Shown: in pieces, positions 1 to 9,210 of the stretch
Layout of the letters: the number at the start of each line of letters is the position of its first letter
Numbering within the stretch: the first letter of the stretch is position 1
Source: CAVRIA01 sp963721115
Lineage (GTDB): Bacteria; Desulfobacterota; Binatia; HRBIN30; CADEER01
Assembly (NCBI GenBank): GCA_963721115.1
Contig: CAVRIA010000015.1
Coordinates: 62,001 to 126,000 of the forward strand
Length of the DNA: 64,000 nucleotides
Direction: 5' to 3'
Position numbers and translations under genes: made by a program
Notes under the pieces: model-generated
Told to the model about the DNA's origin: nothing
Database searches by the model: none
Seen by the model: the letters and a program-made list of their open reading frames with translations, nothing else

Positions 1-1083
1 ATCGATCTCGCGCTTCTGTACGAGATCGAGAAGAAGCCGCAGGAGGCCATCAAGGTCTACGAGCAGGTGCTGCAGGCGAACCCGGGGAAGGCGCAGATCC
101 GACGCCGGCTCGGCGGCCTCTACGTCCGGCAGCGCAAGTTCGACGACGCGCTGCAGCAGTTCCGCGAGCTGGAGAAGGTCGACACCGACCCGCAGGACAC
201 GCGCACCAAGATCGGCCTCATTCTGTTCGAGACCGGCGACTACGACCGCGCCGTCACCGAGTTCAGCCTGGTCCTCGCCGCCGAGCCGGACAACTACCGC
301 GTCCGCTACTACCTGGCGTCCGTATACGAGCAGACGCACGCTTACGACCACGCGATCGAGGAGTTCCATCGCATCCCACCCGAGCACGAGTGGTTCGTCG
401 ATGCCCGCCTGCACGTCGCATCGATCTACCAGCAGCAGGACGACCTCGATCGAGCCCAGAAGGAGATTCACGAGGCGCTCAAGGTCAAGCCCGACGACGA
501 GGGGCTGCTGAGCTACGCTGCCAGCCTGTCGCGCGAGAACGGCGATCTCTCTAGCGCCATCGTCCTCATGAAGAAGCTCGTGGAGGCGCACCCGGACAAC
601 GACCGCTATCAGTTCACGCTCGGCGCGCTCTACGACGAGAACAAGCAGAAGGACCGCTCGGTCATCCACATGACGCGAGCCATCGAGATCAACCCGAAGA
701 ACGCCGCGGCGCTCAACTACCTCGGATACACCTACGCCGAGCAGGGAGTTCGCCTCGACGAGGCCGAGAGCCTGATTCGACGCGCTCTGGCCATCAGCCC
801 GCGCGACGGCTACTACATCGACAGCCTCGGCTGGGTGTACTACCAGCGCGGCGAGTACGACGAGGCGATCGAGCAGCTCGAGCACGCCGTGTCCCTCGCC
901 GACGACGACCCGACAATCGCCGAGCACCTGGCCGACGCCTATAGCCGCGCCGGGCGCTCCGCGGAGGCGCTGCGCGTCTATCGCGACGCCCTCAGCCGGA
1001 CCAAGGACACGGAGCAGGCAGCGCGCATCCGCGCCAAGATCGAGGAGTTGCAGGGAGCGCCGCTGCGGCGGGGAGACTCGTAA
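1..1083 (+). CDS. Tetratricopeptide-repeat protein, 5' end outside window
   Basis: The reading frame is open from base 1 and ends at TAA 1081-1083, so the true start lies upstream; the first GTG in frame (67) is inside a TPR and is not a start. The visible 360 residues are almost entirely TPR helices with the usual alternation (for example 'NPKNAAALNYLGYTYAEQG' and 'RDGYYIDSLGWVYYQRGEY'), at least eight repeats. TPR arrays are protein-interaction scaffolds; no catalytic domain is visible. The next gene starts directly after the stop and encodes a LolB-like lipoprotein, so the pair may act together at the envelope (inference). Exact partner unknown. Confidence 0.9.
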   Translation: MDLALLYEIEKKPQEAIKVYEQVLQANPGKAQIRRRLGGLYVRQRKFDDALQQFRELEKVDTDPQDTRTKIGLILFETGDYDRAVTEFSLVLAAEPDNYRVRYYLASVYEQTHAYDHAIEEFHRIPPEHEWFVDARLHVASIYQQQDDLDRAQKEIHEALKVKPDDEGLLSYAASLSRENGDLSSAIVLMKKLVEAHPDNDRYQFTLGALYDENKQKDRSVIHMTRAIEINPKNAAALNYLGYTYAEQGVRLDEAESLIRRALAISPRDGYYIDSLGWVYYQRGEYDEAIEQLEHAVSLADDDPTIAEHLADAYSRAGRSAEALRVYRDALSRTKDTEQAARIRAKIEELQGAPLRRGDS

Positions 1084-1872
1084 ATGCGGCGTGCCCGGCC
1101 GCTGCTGGCCGTACTGGCACTGGCCGGCTGTGCGGCACGCGCACCGCTTCCCGCACCCTCCGCCCCGGTTCCGGCGACCCTTCCCACGCGGGACGTTCTG
1201 CAGCGCTCGATGGCCGAGCGACGCGCGGCAGTGACCAGTCTGCGCAGCATCGCCCGGCTCCGCTACACGACCGCGGACGAGTCGCGCAGCGCCAAACAGG
1301 TGATCGTCGCCGAACGCCCCGACCGGCTGCGCTTCGAGGTCCTGTCCCCGTTCGGCACCGTCTTCGTGCTCGCCGCCCGTGACGGCCGGCTCGCCGCCTA
1401 CGACCGCGACGACAACACCGTCTACCGCGGAGTCGCCTCGATCGGGAACCTCGCCCGGTACGCGCAGGTAGATCTGCCGATCGCCCTGGCGGTCGACCTG
1501 CTGCTCGGCACGCCGCCGATGTTCCCCGGCGGCGGCGGTGTGGTGTCGCGCGACGAAGGCTCCATCCAGCTCTGGCAGCAGAGCGGCGACGGCGTCCGCG
1601 TCCTCTGGCTCGACTCGGGACTCGAGCCGATTCGCTACGAACGGCGCGACGCCGCCGGATACGTCCTGCTGCAAGTCACATACGGAGACTACGCCGCCGT
1701 CGGCGGCATCCGATTGCCGGCCCACATCTCCCTGGAGCTGCCGCCTTCGGGGCGGCGTATCGACGTCGATCTGCGCGATCCGGAGGTGAACCCGCCGCTC
1801 TCGAACGAGATCTTCGCCCTGCAGACGCCGCCCGGCAGCAAGGAGGTGGACATGGACCAGGTGGCGCCGTGA
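1084..1872 (+). CDS. LolB-like / DUF4292-type outer-membrane lipoprotein
   Basis: The 262-residue protein begins with a lipoprotein signal peptide ending in the lipobox LALAGC (Cys about residue 16), followed by an Ala/Pro linker. The remainder has the feel of the LolA/LolB-like fold: 'RSIARLRYTTADESRSAKQVIVAERPDRLRFEVLSPFGTVF' type beta strands, then 'VLLQVTYGDYAAVGGIRLPAHISLE' and a closing 'NPPLSNEIFALQTPPG' segment (quoted in parts). LolB inserts lipoproteins in the outer membrane; DUF4292 relatives are less characterised. It starts one base after the TPR gene stop and its TGA overlaps the GTG of the peptide-binding protein, implying one transcript. Family assignment is by eye; exact role uncertain. 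Confidence 0.7.
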   Translation: MRRARPLLAVLALAGCAARAPLPAPSAPVPATLPTRDVLQRSMAERRAAVTSLRSIARLRYTTADESRSAKQVIVAERPDRLRFEVLSPFGTVFVLAARDGRLAAYDRDDNTVYRGVASIGNLARYAQVDLPIALAVDLLLGTPPMFPGGGGVVSRDEGSIQLWQQSGDGVRVLWLDSGLEPIRYERRDAAGYVLLQVTYGDYAAVGGIRLPAHISLELPPSGRRIDVDLRDPEVNPPLSNEIFALQTPPGSKEVDMDQVAP

Positions 1873-3592
1873 GAGCAGCCGGCCTGCTCGGAACCCTGCT
1901 GGCGGCATCCCTCGCCGCTGGCTGTCCCTCGACCTCGAACGGCCCGCCTCCCTCGGGCACCCCCACTCCGGCGCCGCTCGCCGCCCGCGAGCAACCGCTC
2001 CTCACCGCGACGATCTCCGACCCCAAGACCTTCAACCCCATCCTCGCCGTGGACGAACCGTCGAACGTCGCCATCGGCCAGCTCTTCGACGCGTTGGTGC
2101 GCCTCGACCCACGCACGACCGAGATCGAGCCGTCCCTCGCCACGCGCTGGGAGTACGACGCCGACGGCACCGAGTGCACCTTCCACCTGCGGCACGACGT
2201 GCTGTGGCAAGACGGTAAGCCGTTCACGGCCGCCGACGTCGTATTCACCTTCGACGCCATCTACGACGACCGCGTGCCCAACAGCCTGAAGCACGTGCTC
2301 ACCGTCGACGGCCAGCGTCTGAAGGTCGAAGCGCTGGACGACTACACCGTGCGCGTCCGCCTGCCGCGCCCCTTCGCTCCGTTGCTCAACTCGATCGGCG
2401 TTCCCATCATTCCCAAGCACGTCCTCGGCGACGCGCTCGCCGCCGGGCAGTTCAGCCAGCAAATGGGGTATCGACACGCCCCCCGATCAGATCATCGGCA
2501 CCGGCGCCTATCGCATGGTGAAATACGTGCCGGCGCAGTACATCGAGCTGCGCCGCAACCCGCATTACTGGATGAAGGACGAGAACGGCGCGCCGCTGCC
2601 CTACATCGAGACGAGGATCATCCGCATCCTCCCCGATCAGGACACGGCCTACCTGAAGTTCCTCGCCGGCGAGACCAGCATCCACAACCCGCGACCGGAG
2701 GAGGTACCGGACCTGCACGATCGCGAGAAGAGAGCTCGGCATCGTCGTCCAGGAGATCGGCCTCGACACCGGCTCGCTGTTCGTCACCTTCAATCGCAAC
2801 CCCGCCCACTACGTGAAGGACGGCAAGCGCGACCCCCGCCTCGACTGGTTCACGGACAAGCACTTTCTGCGGGCCCTCGCCCACGCCATCGACAAGCAGT
2901 CGCTGATCGTCAACTGCCTGAACGGCTTCGGGCGCCCGTCGACGTCCTACATCTCCCCCGAGAACACGATCTTCTACGATCCGCACGTGAAGGACTACGA
3001 GTACGACCTCGACCTGGCCCGCAAGATCCTCGCCGACGCCGGATACCAGGACCGGGACGGCGACGGCGTCATCGAGGACCGCAACGGGAACCCGGTCGAG
3101 TTCGATCTCAACACCAACGCCGGCAACCAGGTGCGCGAGAAGATGTGCTCCATCCTGCAGCAGGACTGGAGCGCGCTGGGCATGAAGGTGAACTACCGCC
3201 CGCTGGATTTCACCCTGCTGGTCGAGAAGCTCGACACGACCTTCGATTGGGACGCCGTGCTGATGGGCTTCACCGGCGCCATCGAGCCCCACAACGCGGC
3301 GAACCTGCTGCGCTCGAGCGGCAACCTCCACCTCTGGAATCCGAACCAGCCCTCTCCCGCCACCGACTGGGAGGCGGAGATCGATCGCCTGCTGCGCGAG
3401 GGCTCGCGCGAGCTCGATCCCGACAAGCGGCGCCAGGTCTACTGGCGCATCCAGGAGATCCTGCACGAGCAGCTGCCGATGATCGACACCGTGCTGGAGA
3501 CCCGCTTCACCGCCTACACGAACAAGCTCGAGAACTTCTACCCGACCGTGTGGGGCGTCTACCGGCCGGAGAGCATCGAGTTCGCACCGTAG
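1869..3592 (+). CDS. Peptide ABC transporter substrate-binding protein (two +1 frameshifts)
   Basis: SBP_bac_5 family periplasmic binding lipoprotein (DppA/OppA type) for di- or oligopeptides. The first frame gives a lipoprotein signal (AASLAAGC) and the family hallmark 'LATRWEYDADGTECTFHLR' with 'WQDGKPFTAADVVFTFDAI'. At about 2463 an extra A (CAA-A-TGG) moves the frame; the next frame gives 'WGIDTPPDQIIGTGAYRMV' and 'ELRRNPHYW'. At about 2731 another extra base moves it again, giving 'GIVVQEIGLDTGSLFVTFN' and continuing to TAG 3592. Rejoined, the protein is about 573 residues, normal for the family. Start GTG 1869 overlaps the upstream stop. It heads a five-gene transporter operon. The two shifts are more likely sequence errors than decay because every domain is intact. 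Confidence 0.88.
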
Positions 3593-4576
3593 ATGGGCGG
3601 CTTCCTCCTACGGCGCATCCTGGTGATGGTCCCGCTGCTTCTCGGGATCACCTTCCTCGCCTTCCTGGCCGTCGATCTCGCGCCCGGCGACTACTTCGAC
3701 CAGCTCAAGATGAACCCGTCGATCGCGCCCGAGACGATCGCCCGGATGGAGCGCGAGTTCGGCTACGGCGATCCGCTCCTCGTTCGCTACGGCAGGTGGG
3801 CGTGGAACGCGGCGCGGCTCGACCTCGGGGTGTCGATCGCCTACCGGGTCAGCGTCGCCCATCTGATCGGCAGCCGCGCCGTCAACACGCTGATCCTCGC
3901 CGTCGCCAGCATCGTCTTCGCCTGGTCGCTGGCCATCCCGATCGGCGTCTTCGCCGCCCTCTACCCGCGCAGCCTGGCCGACCGAGTGCTCTCCTTCCTC
4001 GCCTTCCTCGGCATGTCGGTCCCCAACTTCTTCCTCGCCTTCCTGCTCATGTACGGCGCCCTGGCGACCGGCTGGTTCCCGGTCGGCGGCACGATCTCGA
4101 TCGGCTACGACGGCCTCACGTCGTGGGGGAAGCTGCTCGACCGGGCCCACCACCTGGTGCTGCCGGTGCTCGTGCTCGGCACCAGCGGCATGGCGAGCCT
4201 CATGCGCCTCATGCGCGCCAACGTTCTGGCCATCAAGCGCTCCGACTACGTGCGCACCGCGCGCGCCAAGGGCCTGCCGGAGCGCCTCGTGGTCGGCAAG
4301 CACATCCTGCGCAACGCCCTCAACCCCTTCGTCACGCTCGCCGGCTACGAGGTGGGGACGCTGCTCGGCGGCGCGGCCCTGGTCGAGGCGGTGATGAACC
4401 TGCAAGGGCTGGGAACGCTCCTGCTGGAGGCCGTCCGCTCGCTCGACATCTATCTGGTCATGGGTTCGGTGCTGATGGGATCGGTGCTCCTGCTCACCGG
4501 GAATCTCCTCGCCGACGTGGCGCTGACCATGGTCGATCCGCGCATCGACTTCACCCGGCTGGAGGCGGCGCGATGA
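3593..4576 (+). CDS. dppB: Peptide ABC transporter permease, DppB/OppB type
   Basis: 327-residue inner-membrane permease with the N-terminal 'FLLRRILVMVPLLLGITFL' segment typical of DppB/OppB, six hydrophobic stretches, and the cytoplasmic EAA loop around 'DYVRTARAKGLPERLVVGKH' that docks on the ATPases. Together with the next gene it forms the heterodimeric channel of the peptide importer. ATG 3593 directly follows the stop of the binding-protein gene and the end overlaps the next gene (ATGA at 4573-4576), so translation is probably coupled. Intact, unlike its four operon partners. Substrate (dipeptide, oligopeptide or nickel) cannot be read from the sequence. Confidence 0.93.
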   Translation: MGGFLLRRILVMVPLLLGITFLAFLAVDLAPGDYFDQLKMNPSIAPETIARMEREFGYGDPLLVRYGRWAWNAARLDLGVSIAYRVSVAHLIGSRAVNTLILAVASIVFAWSLAIPIGVFAALYPRSLADRVLSFLAFLGMSVPNFFLAFLLMYGALATGWFPVGGTISIGYDGLTSWGKLLDRAHHLVLPVLVLGTSGMASLMRLMRANVLAIKRSDYVRTARAKGLPERLVVGKHILRNALNPFVTLAGYEVGTLLGGAALVEAVMNLQGLGTLLLEAVRSLDIYLVMGSVLMGSVLLLTGNLLADVALTMVDPRIDFTRLEAAR

Positions 4577-5596
4577 GGCGCGGCTGGTTGCGCGGCGGCG
4601 GCGCCGCGGTGTGGGCGAGCGCCGCGCTGCTGGCGGTGCTCTACCTGGCCGCCCTCTTTGCGCCGGTCGTCGCCCCTTACGGCTACGCGGAGCAGAACCG
4701 CCGCTTCCCCAACTGCCCGCCGTCCCCTCTGTACGTTCGCCCGCCGGGGCAGTGGGGCGAGTCGGTGCTCTACACCCATCCCTATCGCCTCGCCGATCCG
4801 CTCACCCGCCGCTACGAGCGGCAGCGCGAGGAGGTCGTCCCGGTGCGGCTGCTCTACCGCGGGCACCTGTTCACCACTCCCCCGGGCGGAGCCGAAGTTC
4901 TTCCTGCTCGGCACCGACGGCCTCGGTCGCGACCTCTTCTCGCGCATCGTCTACGGTGGCCGCGTCAGCCTCGGGATCGGCATCGTCGGGGTCGCCCTGA
5001 GCCTCTCCCTCGGCACCTTGCTGGGCTCGATCGCCGGCTACTTCGGGGGCTGGACCGACAGCGTGATCATGCGCGTGGTCGAGATCGAGATGGCGCTGCC
5101 GTCCTTCTACCTGCTGCTCGCCCTGGCGGCGGTCATCCCGTCCGGCCTGTCCTCTCCGGTGACCTTCCTCCTCATCGTCGCCATCATGAGCCTGATCAGC
5201 TGGGCGAGCTTCGCGCGCGTCATCCGCGGCATGGTGGCCACCTTGCGCGAGGCCGAGTACGTCGAGGCGGCGCGGGCCCTCGGCGCCTCGCGGGCGCGAA
5301 TCATCGGCAGGCACGTGATTCCCGGAACGCTGAACTACACGATCGTCGCCGCGACGCTCGGCATCCCGTCCTTCATCCTCGGCGAGAGCGCGCTCTCCCT
5401 TCTCGGGCTCGGCATCCAGGAGCCGAGCGCCAGCTGGGGCAATCTTCTCGCCGACGCCCAGAACGTGCAGAATCTCCTCAAGTACCCGTGGATTCTCGCG
5501 CCCGGAGTCTTCATCTTCCTCACCGTGATGAGCTTCAACTTCCTCGGCGACCACCTGCGCGATCGGCTCGATCCGCGCGAGGGGCTGGCCGGCTGA
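4573..5596 (+). CDS. dppC: Peptide ABC transporter permease, DppC/OppC type (+1 frameshift)
   Basis: Second channel subunit of the peptide importer. The N-terminal frame runs from ATG 4573 with a transmembrane segment 'LLAVLYLAALFAPVVAPYG' and a periplasmic insertion with Arg-rich patches (residues about 50-100); near 4888-4892 one extra base shifts the frame, after which 'FFLLGTDGLGRDLFSRIVYG', the hallmark GTDxxGRD motif of DppC, reads on to TGA 5596. The EAA loop 'EYVEAARALGASRARIIGRH' is present. Rejoined length about 340 residues. The extra base in CGGAGCCGAAG is the only defect. It overlaps dppB by four bases and precedes the two ATPase genes by 15 bases. Confidence 0.88.
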
Positions 5597-5611
5597 AGAG
5601 GGAGGCGGTCC

Positions 5612-6614
5612 TTGGCGCTGCTCGAGCTGCGCGGCCTGCGCACCAGCTTCGTCACCTCCCAGGGGGAGGCGTTCGCGGTCGACGGAGTCAGCCTCGACCT
5701 CGACGCCGGCCGCACCCTGGGCCTGGTAGGAGAGTCCGGCTGTGGAAAGACGATGACCGCGCTCTCGGTCATGCGCCTCGTACCGCCGCCCGGCCGCATC
5801 CGCGCCGGAGAGATCCTCTTCGCCGGCCGCGACCTCCTGCGGCTGAGCGAGGCACAGATGCGGGCTCTGCGCGGCAACGAGATCGGCATGATCTTCCAGG
5901 AGCCGATGACGTCGCTCAACCCGGTTTTTCCGATCGGCGACCAGATCGCCGAGGCGGTTCGCCTGCACCGCCGAGCCGGCCGCCGCGAGGCGCGCGAGCG
6001 GGCCGTCGAGGCGCTGCGGCTGGTGGAGATCCCCGACGCGACGCGACGCGCCGGCGAGTACCCGCACCAGCTGAGCGGCGGCATGCGCCAGAGAGTCATG
6101 ATCGCGATGGCCCTGGCGTGCGGGCCGCGCCTGTTGATCGCGGACGAACCCACCACCGCGCTCGACGTCACGATCCAGGCCCAGATCCTGGACCTGCTCG
6201 CCGACCTGCGGGAGCAGACTGGGCATGGCGCTGCTGCTGGTCACGCACGACCTCGGCGTGGTGGCGCAGCGCGCCGACGAAGTGGCGATCATGTACGCGG
6301 GACGGATCGTCGAGCGGGGCTCCGTCCTCGGCGTCTTCGCCGAGCCGCTGCACCCCTACACGCGCGGACTGCTCCGATCGATCCCCAAGGTCGGGGCCAA
6401 ACGACAACGGCGGCTCGACGCCATTCCCGGTGTCGTTCCCGACCCCTACTCGCTGCCCGGCGGATGCCGCTTCCGCGACCGCTGCCCGATCGCCGTGCCG
6501 GCCTGCGCCGACGTCGACCCGCCGTTGGAGGAGCATCGTCCCGAGCACCGCGCCGCCTGCATCCGCGTCGAGACGCGGGCGGATGATCGCGCCGCCGGAG
6601 GGCCGCCGCCGTGA
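5612..6614 (+). CDS. dppD: Peptide ABC transporter ATPase, DppD/OppD type (+1 frameshift)
   Basis: Nucleotide-binding subunit. From TTG 5612 (preceded by GAGGGAGGCGG) the protein shows Walker A GESGCGKT (about residue 42), the Q-loop 'IFQEPMTSLNP', the ABC signature LSGGMRQR and Walker B 'LLIADEPTTALDVTIQAQIL'. An extra G at 6221-6223 (ACTGGGCATG instead of ACTGGCATG) shifts the frame; the next frame continues with the H-loop 'LLLVTHDLGVVAQRADEVAI', 'HPYTRGLL' and the C-terminal oligopeptide_HPY cysteine segment 'GGCRFRDRCPIA' that binds an Fe-S cluster in characterised relatives. Rejoined length about 333 residues. Its TGA overlaps GTG 6611 of the next gene. Confidence 0.9.
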
Positions 6615-7577
6615 CCGCGCTGCTCGAGGTGCGCGACCTGCGCAAGTACTTTCCGGTGAAGTCCGGCCTGCTCGGGCGCGCGGACCGCGTCGCTGCGCGC
6701 CGTCGACGGCGTCAGCTTCGACGTCGCCGCCGGCGAGACCCTCGGCGTCGTCGGCGAATCGGGATGCGGCAAGTCGACGCTGGGGCGCCTGATCCTGCGA
6801 CTGCTCGAGCCGACCGGCGGGACGATTCGCTTCGCCGGAGAGGACCTCCTCGCACTCGGGCGCGCGCAGATGCAGCGCAAGCGGCGCGAGATGCAGATCA
6901 TCTTCCAGGACCCCTTCGGGTCGCTGAACCCGCGCATGCGCGTCGGCGCCATCGTCGGCGAAGGTCTCGAGGTGCACGACCTGGCGCGCGGCGCCGCCAA
7001 ACGGCGGCGCGTGCTCGAGCTGCTGGAGCGCGTCGGCCTGCGCGCCGACGCCTACGAACGCTACCCGCACGAGTTCAGCGGCGGCCAGCGCCAGCGCATC
7101 GGCATCGCCCGCGCCCTGGCGGTCGAGCCCCGCCTGATCGTCGCCGACGAGCCGGTCTCGGCGCTCGACGTCTCCATCCAGGCGCAGATCATCAACCTGC
7201 TGCAGGACCTGCAGGAGCAGATGAAGCTGACCTACGTCTTCATTGCGCACGACCTGCGGGTTGTGGAACATATCAGCCACCGACTCGCCATCATGTACCT
7301 GGGACGCATCGTCGAGCTGGCGGACAGCGCCGAGCTGTACGCGAATCCGCGCCACCCCTACACGCGCGCCCTCCTCTCGGCCGTGCCCGTTCCCGATCCC
7401 CGGGAACGCCGTGAACGCATCGTCCTTCCCGGCGACGCCCCGAGTCCGGTCGATCCCCCTTCCGGCTGTCCGTTCCACCCGCGCTGCGCGCAGGCGGAGG
7501 AGCGCTGCCGGAACGATCGACCGCAGCTGCTGGGCCGGGAGAGCCATCGGGTCGCCTGTCACGTGTTTCCCGTCTGA
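6611..7577 (+). CDS. dppF: Peptide ABC transporter ATPase, DppF/OppF type (+1 frameshift)
   Basis: Second nucleotide-binding subunit. GTG 6611 opens 'ALLEVRDLRKYFPVKSGLLG', the usual DppF/OppF N terminus; at about 6688-6692 an extra base shifts the frame and the next frame gives 'LRAVDGVSFDVAAGETLGVV', Walker A GESGCGKS, Q-loop 'IIFQDPFGSLNPRMRVG', signature FSGGQRQR, Walker B 'LIVADEPVSALDVSIQAQII', the H-loop and the C-terminal 'GCPFHPRCAQAEERC' oligopeptide_HPY segment. Stop TGA 7577. Rejoined length about 321 residues, normal. It closes the operon; a strong hairpin lies 60 bases further on. Confidence 0.9.
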
Positions 7578-7633
7578 GGAAGGAGTGAATACACGCTGCG
7601 CGCACCCGAAGACTCGTGGAAATGGGATGAGGA

Positions 7634-7666
7634 GGCCCCACGGGCTCGGCTCGTGGGGCCGAGCCC
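7634..7666 (+). terminator. Two mutually exclusive GC hairpins between the ABC operon and bactofilin gene
   Basis: Arm pair A is GGCCCCACG (7634-7642) with CGTGGGGCC (7652-7660); arm pair B is GGGCTCGGC (7642-7650) with GCCGAGCCC (7658-7666). Both are perfect 9-bp stems and share bases, so only one can form. No T-run follows. It may be the operon terminator, or a leader element of the bactofilin gene starting at 7715. Role is inference. Confidence 0.5.
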
Positions 7667-7714
7667 ATCGGAGCGCGAAGCGCGCACGGGGGCGAATTTC
7701 CAAAGGAGAGCAAC

Positions 7715-8221
7715 GTGGGAATCTGGAAACGGCGAATGGATCGATCCCCGAAGAGGCCGGCGGCGCCGCGGCCGCCCGAGCCGGCGCCACGGCCGCGCGC
7801 CGACTTCCTGGTCCCGGTGCCGAACGTGCGCGAGTCCCTCGGGGCCGACGCAGTCATCAACGGCAAGCTGAGCTTTTCGGCACCGACGCGCATCGACGGG
7901 ACGCTGCGCGGCGAGGTGCGCGCCGACGACCTGCTGGTCATCGGCGAGAGCGGCTTCGTCGGTGGAACGATCCGGGCGGCCAATCTGCTGGTCCTCGGGC
8001 ACGTCGAAGGCGAGGTGCTCGGGGCGGAGCGCGTCGAGATCGGCCCGCGCGGCCTGCTGCGGGGCGCCATCGAAGCCAACGCACTGGTCGTGCGGGAAGG
8101 CGGTCTGCTCGACGGTGACTGCCGCATCGCCGCGCTTCCGCGCGGTCGCCTGCACGTGCTTCGCCCCGCGGACGCCGTAGCGCCCGGCGCCGGGGCCCGG
8201 CCGGCCGCCGAGCCGGACTGA
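7715..8221 (+). CDS. Bactofilin family cytoskeletal protein
   Basis: 168-residue polymer-forming protein. A basic and Pro-rich N-terminal tail (residues 1-30) and an Ala/Pro-rich C-terminal tail flank a central region (about 40-140) of short right-handed beta-helix turns such as 'DAVINGKLSFSAPTRIDGTL', 'GEVRADDLLVIGESGFVGGT' and 'ALVVREGGLLDGDCRI', the bactofilin (DUF583) pattern. Bactofilins form nucleotide-independent filaments that anchor cell-wall enzymes or set cell shape. GTG start is chosen because AAAGGAG lies 8 bases upstream and the tail composition fits. It stands alone, converging on rplS with only nine bases between the stop codons. Confidence 0.85.
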   Translation: MGIWKRRMDRSPKRPAAPRPPEPAPRPRADFLVPVPNVRESLGADAVINGKLSFSAPTRIDGTLRGEVRADDLLVIGESGFVGGTIRAANLLVLGHVEGEVLGAERVEIGPRGLLRGAIEANALVVREGGLLDGDCRIAALPRGRLHVLRPADAVAPGAGARPAAEPD

Positions 8222-8230
8222 CGGCGCGGG

Positions 8231-8590
8231 CTAGGAGCTCGAGCGGGGTGTCTTCTCGGCGGAGATGCGGGCCGCCTTACCGGAGAGCCCGCGCAGATAG
8301 TACAGCTTGGCGCGCCGCACCTGCCCGCGCGTGACGACCTCGATGCGATCGACGCGGGGGGAATGCAGGGGGAAGGTGCGCTCGACGCCGACGCCGTACG
8401 AGATCTTGCGCACGGTGAACATGGCGCGGTTGGCGCCGCGGCTCTTGCGAATGACCACGCCCTGGAAGACCTGGATGCGTTCCTTCTCGCCTTCGACGAC
8501 CTTGACGTGCACGCGGACGGTGTCGCCCGGCTTGAAGTCCGGGAGATTGGCCTGCAACTGCTCGCGCTCGATCGCTTCGATCGGGTTCAT
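8231..8590 (-). CDS. rplS: Ribosomal protein bL19
   Basis: 119-residue 50S subunit protein at the 30S-50S interface. 'MNPIEAIEREQLQANLPDFK' then 'PGDTVRVHVKVVEGEKERIQ', 'FQGVVIRKSRGANRAMFTVR', 'GVGVERTFPLHSPRVD' and 'RGQVRRAKLYYLRGLSGKAA' are textbook L19. The ATG at 8588-8590 is chosen over an upstream in-frame ATG because GAGGTGG precedes it and the family starts at this Met. It is the last gene of the minus-strand ffh-rpsP-khpA-rimM-trmD-methyltransferase-rplS block, the usual place for rplS. Confidence 0.97.
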   Translation of the reverse strand: MNPIEAIEREQLQANLPDFKPGDTVRVHVKVVEGEKERIQVFQGVVIRKSRGANRAMFTVRKISYGVGVERTFPLHSPRVDRIEVVTRGQVRRAKLYYLRGLSGKAARISAEKTPRSSS

Positions 8591-8636
8591 GACACCACCT
8601 CGTTTTCGGCTCAAAGACCGTGGGAAACGCTATTGT

Positions 8637-9197
8637 CTATCGCGCGCCGAGCAGCCGGTCAAGAATGACCGCGGCGGCCGAGCGCACGGAGAGGTGGTTG
8701 TAGCTGGTCGGGCCGGCGACCGGCTCGAGGCGCAGGTCGGCGCGCTCCATCACCTCCGGCGCCAGGCCCCAGCCGGTTCCAAGGACCAGCAGGTGGGGCC
8801 GGTCGCCGCTCTTCAGGTCCCGCCGCAGCGCCGGGAAACGCACGACTTCGGGGGAGGGGCGGGCGGAGGTGACGACCAGCACCGGCCGCTGCCCCGTCTC
8901 GCGCTCGGTGGAGAGCAATGCCGCATCGAGGTCGGGCTCGATCGCCACGGCGGCGAGGGCCTCCTTGCGCGTGAGGTTGTACGTGCTGCCGAAGCCGGTC
9001 TCCCAGTGCTCGATGATTCTCTCGGCGAGGACGCGCAGGGCGCGGACCGGGGTGACGACGAAGAAGCGGCGCACCCCGTAGGTGCAGGCCGAGCGGGCGA
9101 TGTCGTGGATGTCCATGTTGGTCACCGCCGTGGTCACGATCTGCCCGTTTTTGTCGAGGACCGGGTAGTGCAGGAGGGCGAGGAAGACGTCGCTCAT
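8637..9197 (-). CDS. SPOUT-like RNA methyltransferase (Methyltrn_RNA_4 family)
   Basis: 186 residues. 'MSDVFLALLHYPVLDKNGQI', 'TTAVTNMDIHDIARSACTYG' and the C-terminal 'HLLVLGTGWGLAPEVMERAD' plus 'YNHLSVRSAAAVILDRLLG' match the small family (PF09936) often encoded between trmD and rplS in deltaproteobacteria and related lineages. The C-terminal part resembles a trefoil-knot SAM-binding site like that of TrmD; the RNA target is unknown. Its start (ATG ending at 9197) is 13 bases beyond the trmD stop, so it is co-transcribed with trmD. Confidence 0.82.
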   Translation of the reverse strand: MSDVFLALLHYPVLDKNGQIVTTAVTNMDIHDIARSACTYGVRRFFVVTPVRALRVLAERIIEHWETGFGSTYNLTRKEALAAVAIEPDLDAALLSTERETGQRPVLVVTSARPSPEVVRFPALRRDLKSGDRPHLLVLGTGWGLAPEVMERADLRLEPVAGPTSYNHLSVRSAAAVILDRLLGAR

Positions 9198-9210
9198 CGA
9201 ACGCCGCTGT

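Noticed and set aside
2515..6792. A 1,425-residue open frame spanning the peptide transporter operon
   Set aside because: It is a composite: parts of the true binding-protein and permease reading frames joined by Arg/Pro-rich shadow translation of the other genes, made possible by the frameshifts and high GC.
6168..7790. Long antisense open frames in the transporter and other high-GC genes
   Set aside because: Compositional shadows of strongly supported genes, without ribosome-binding sites or motifs.
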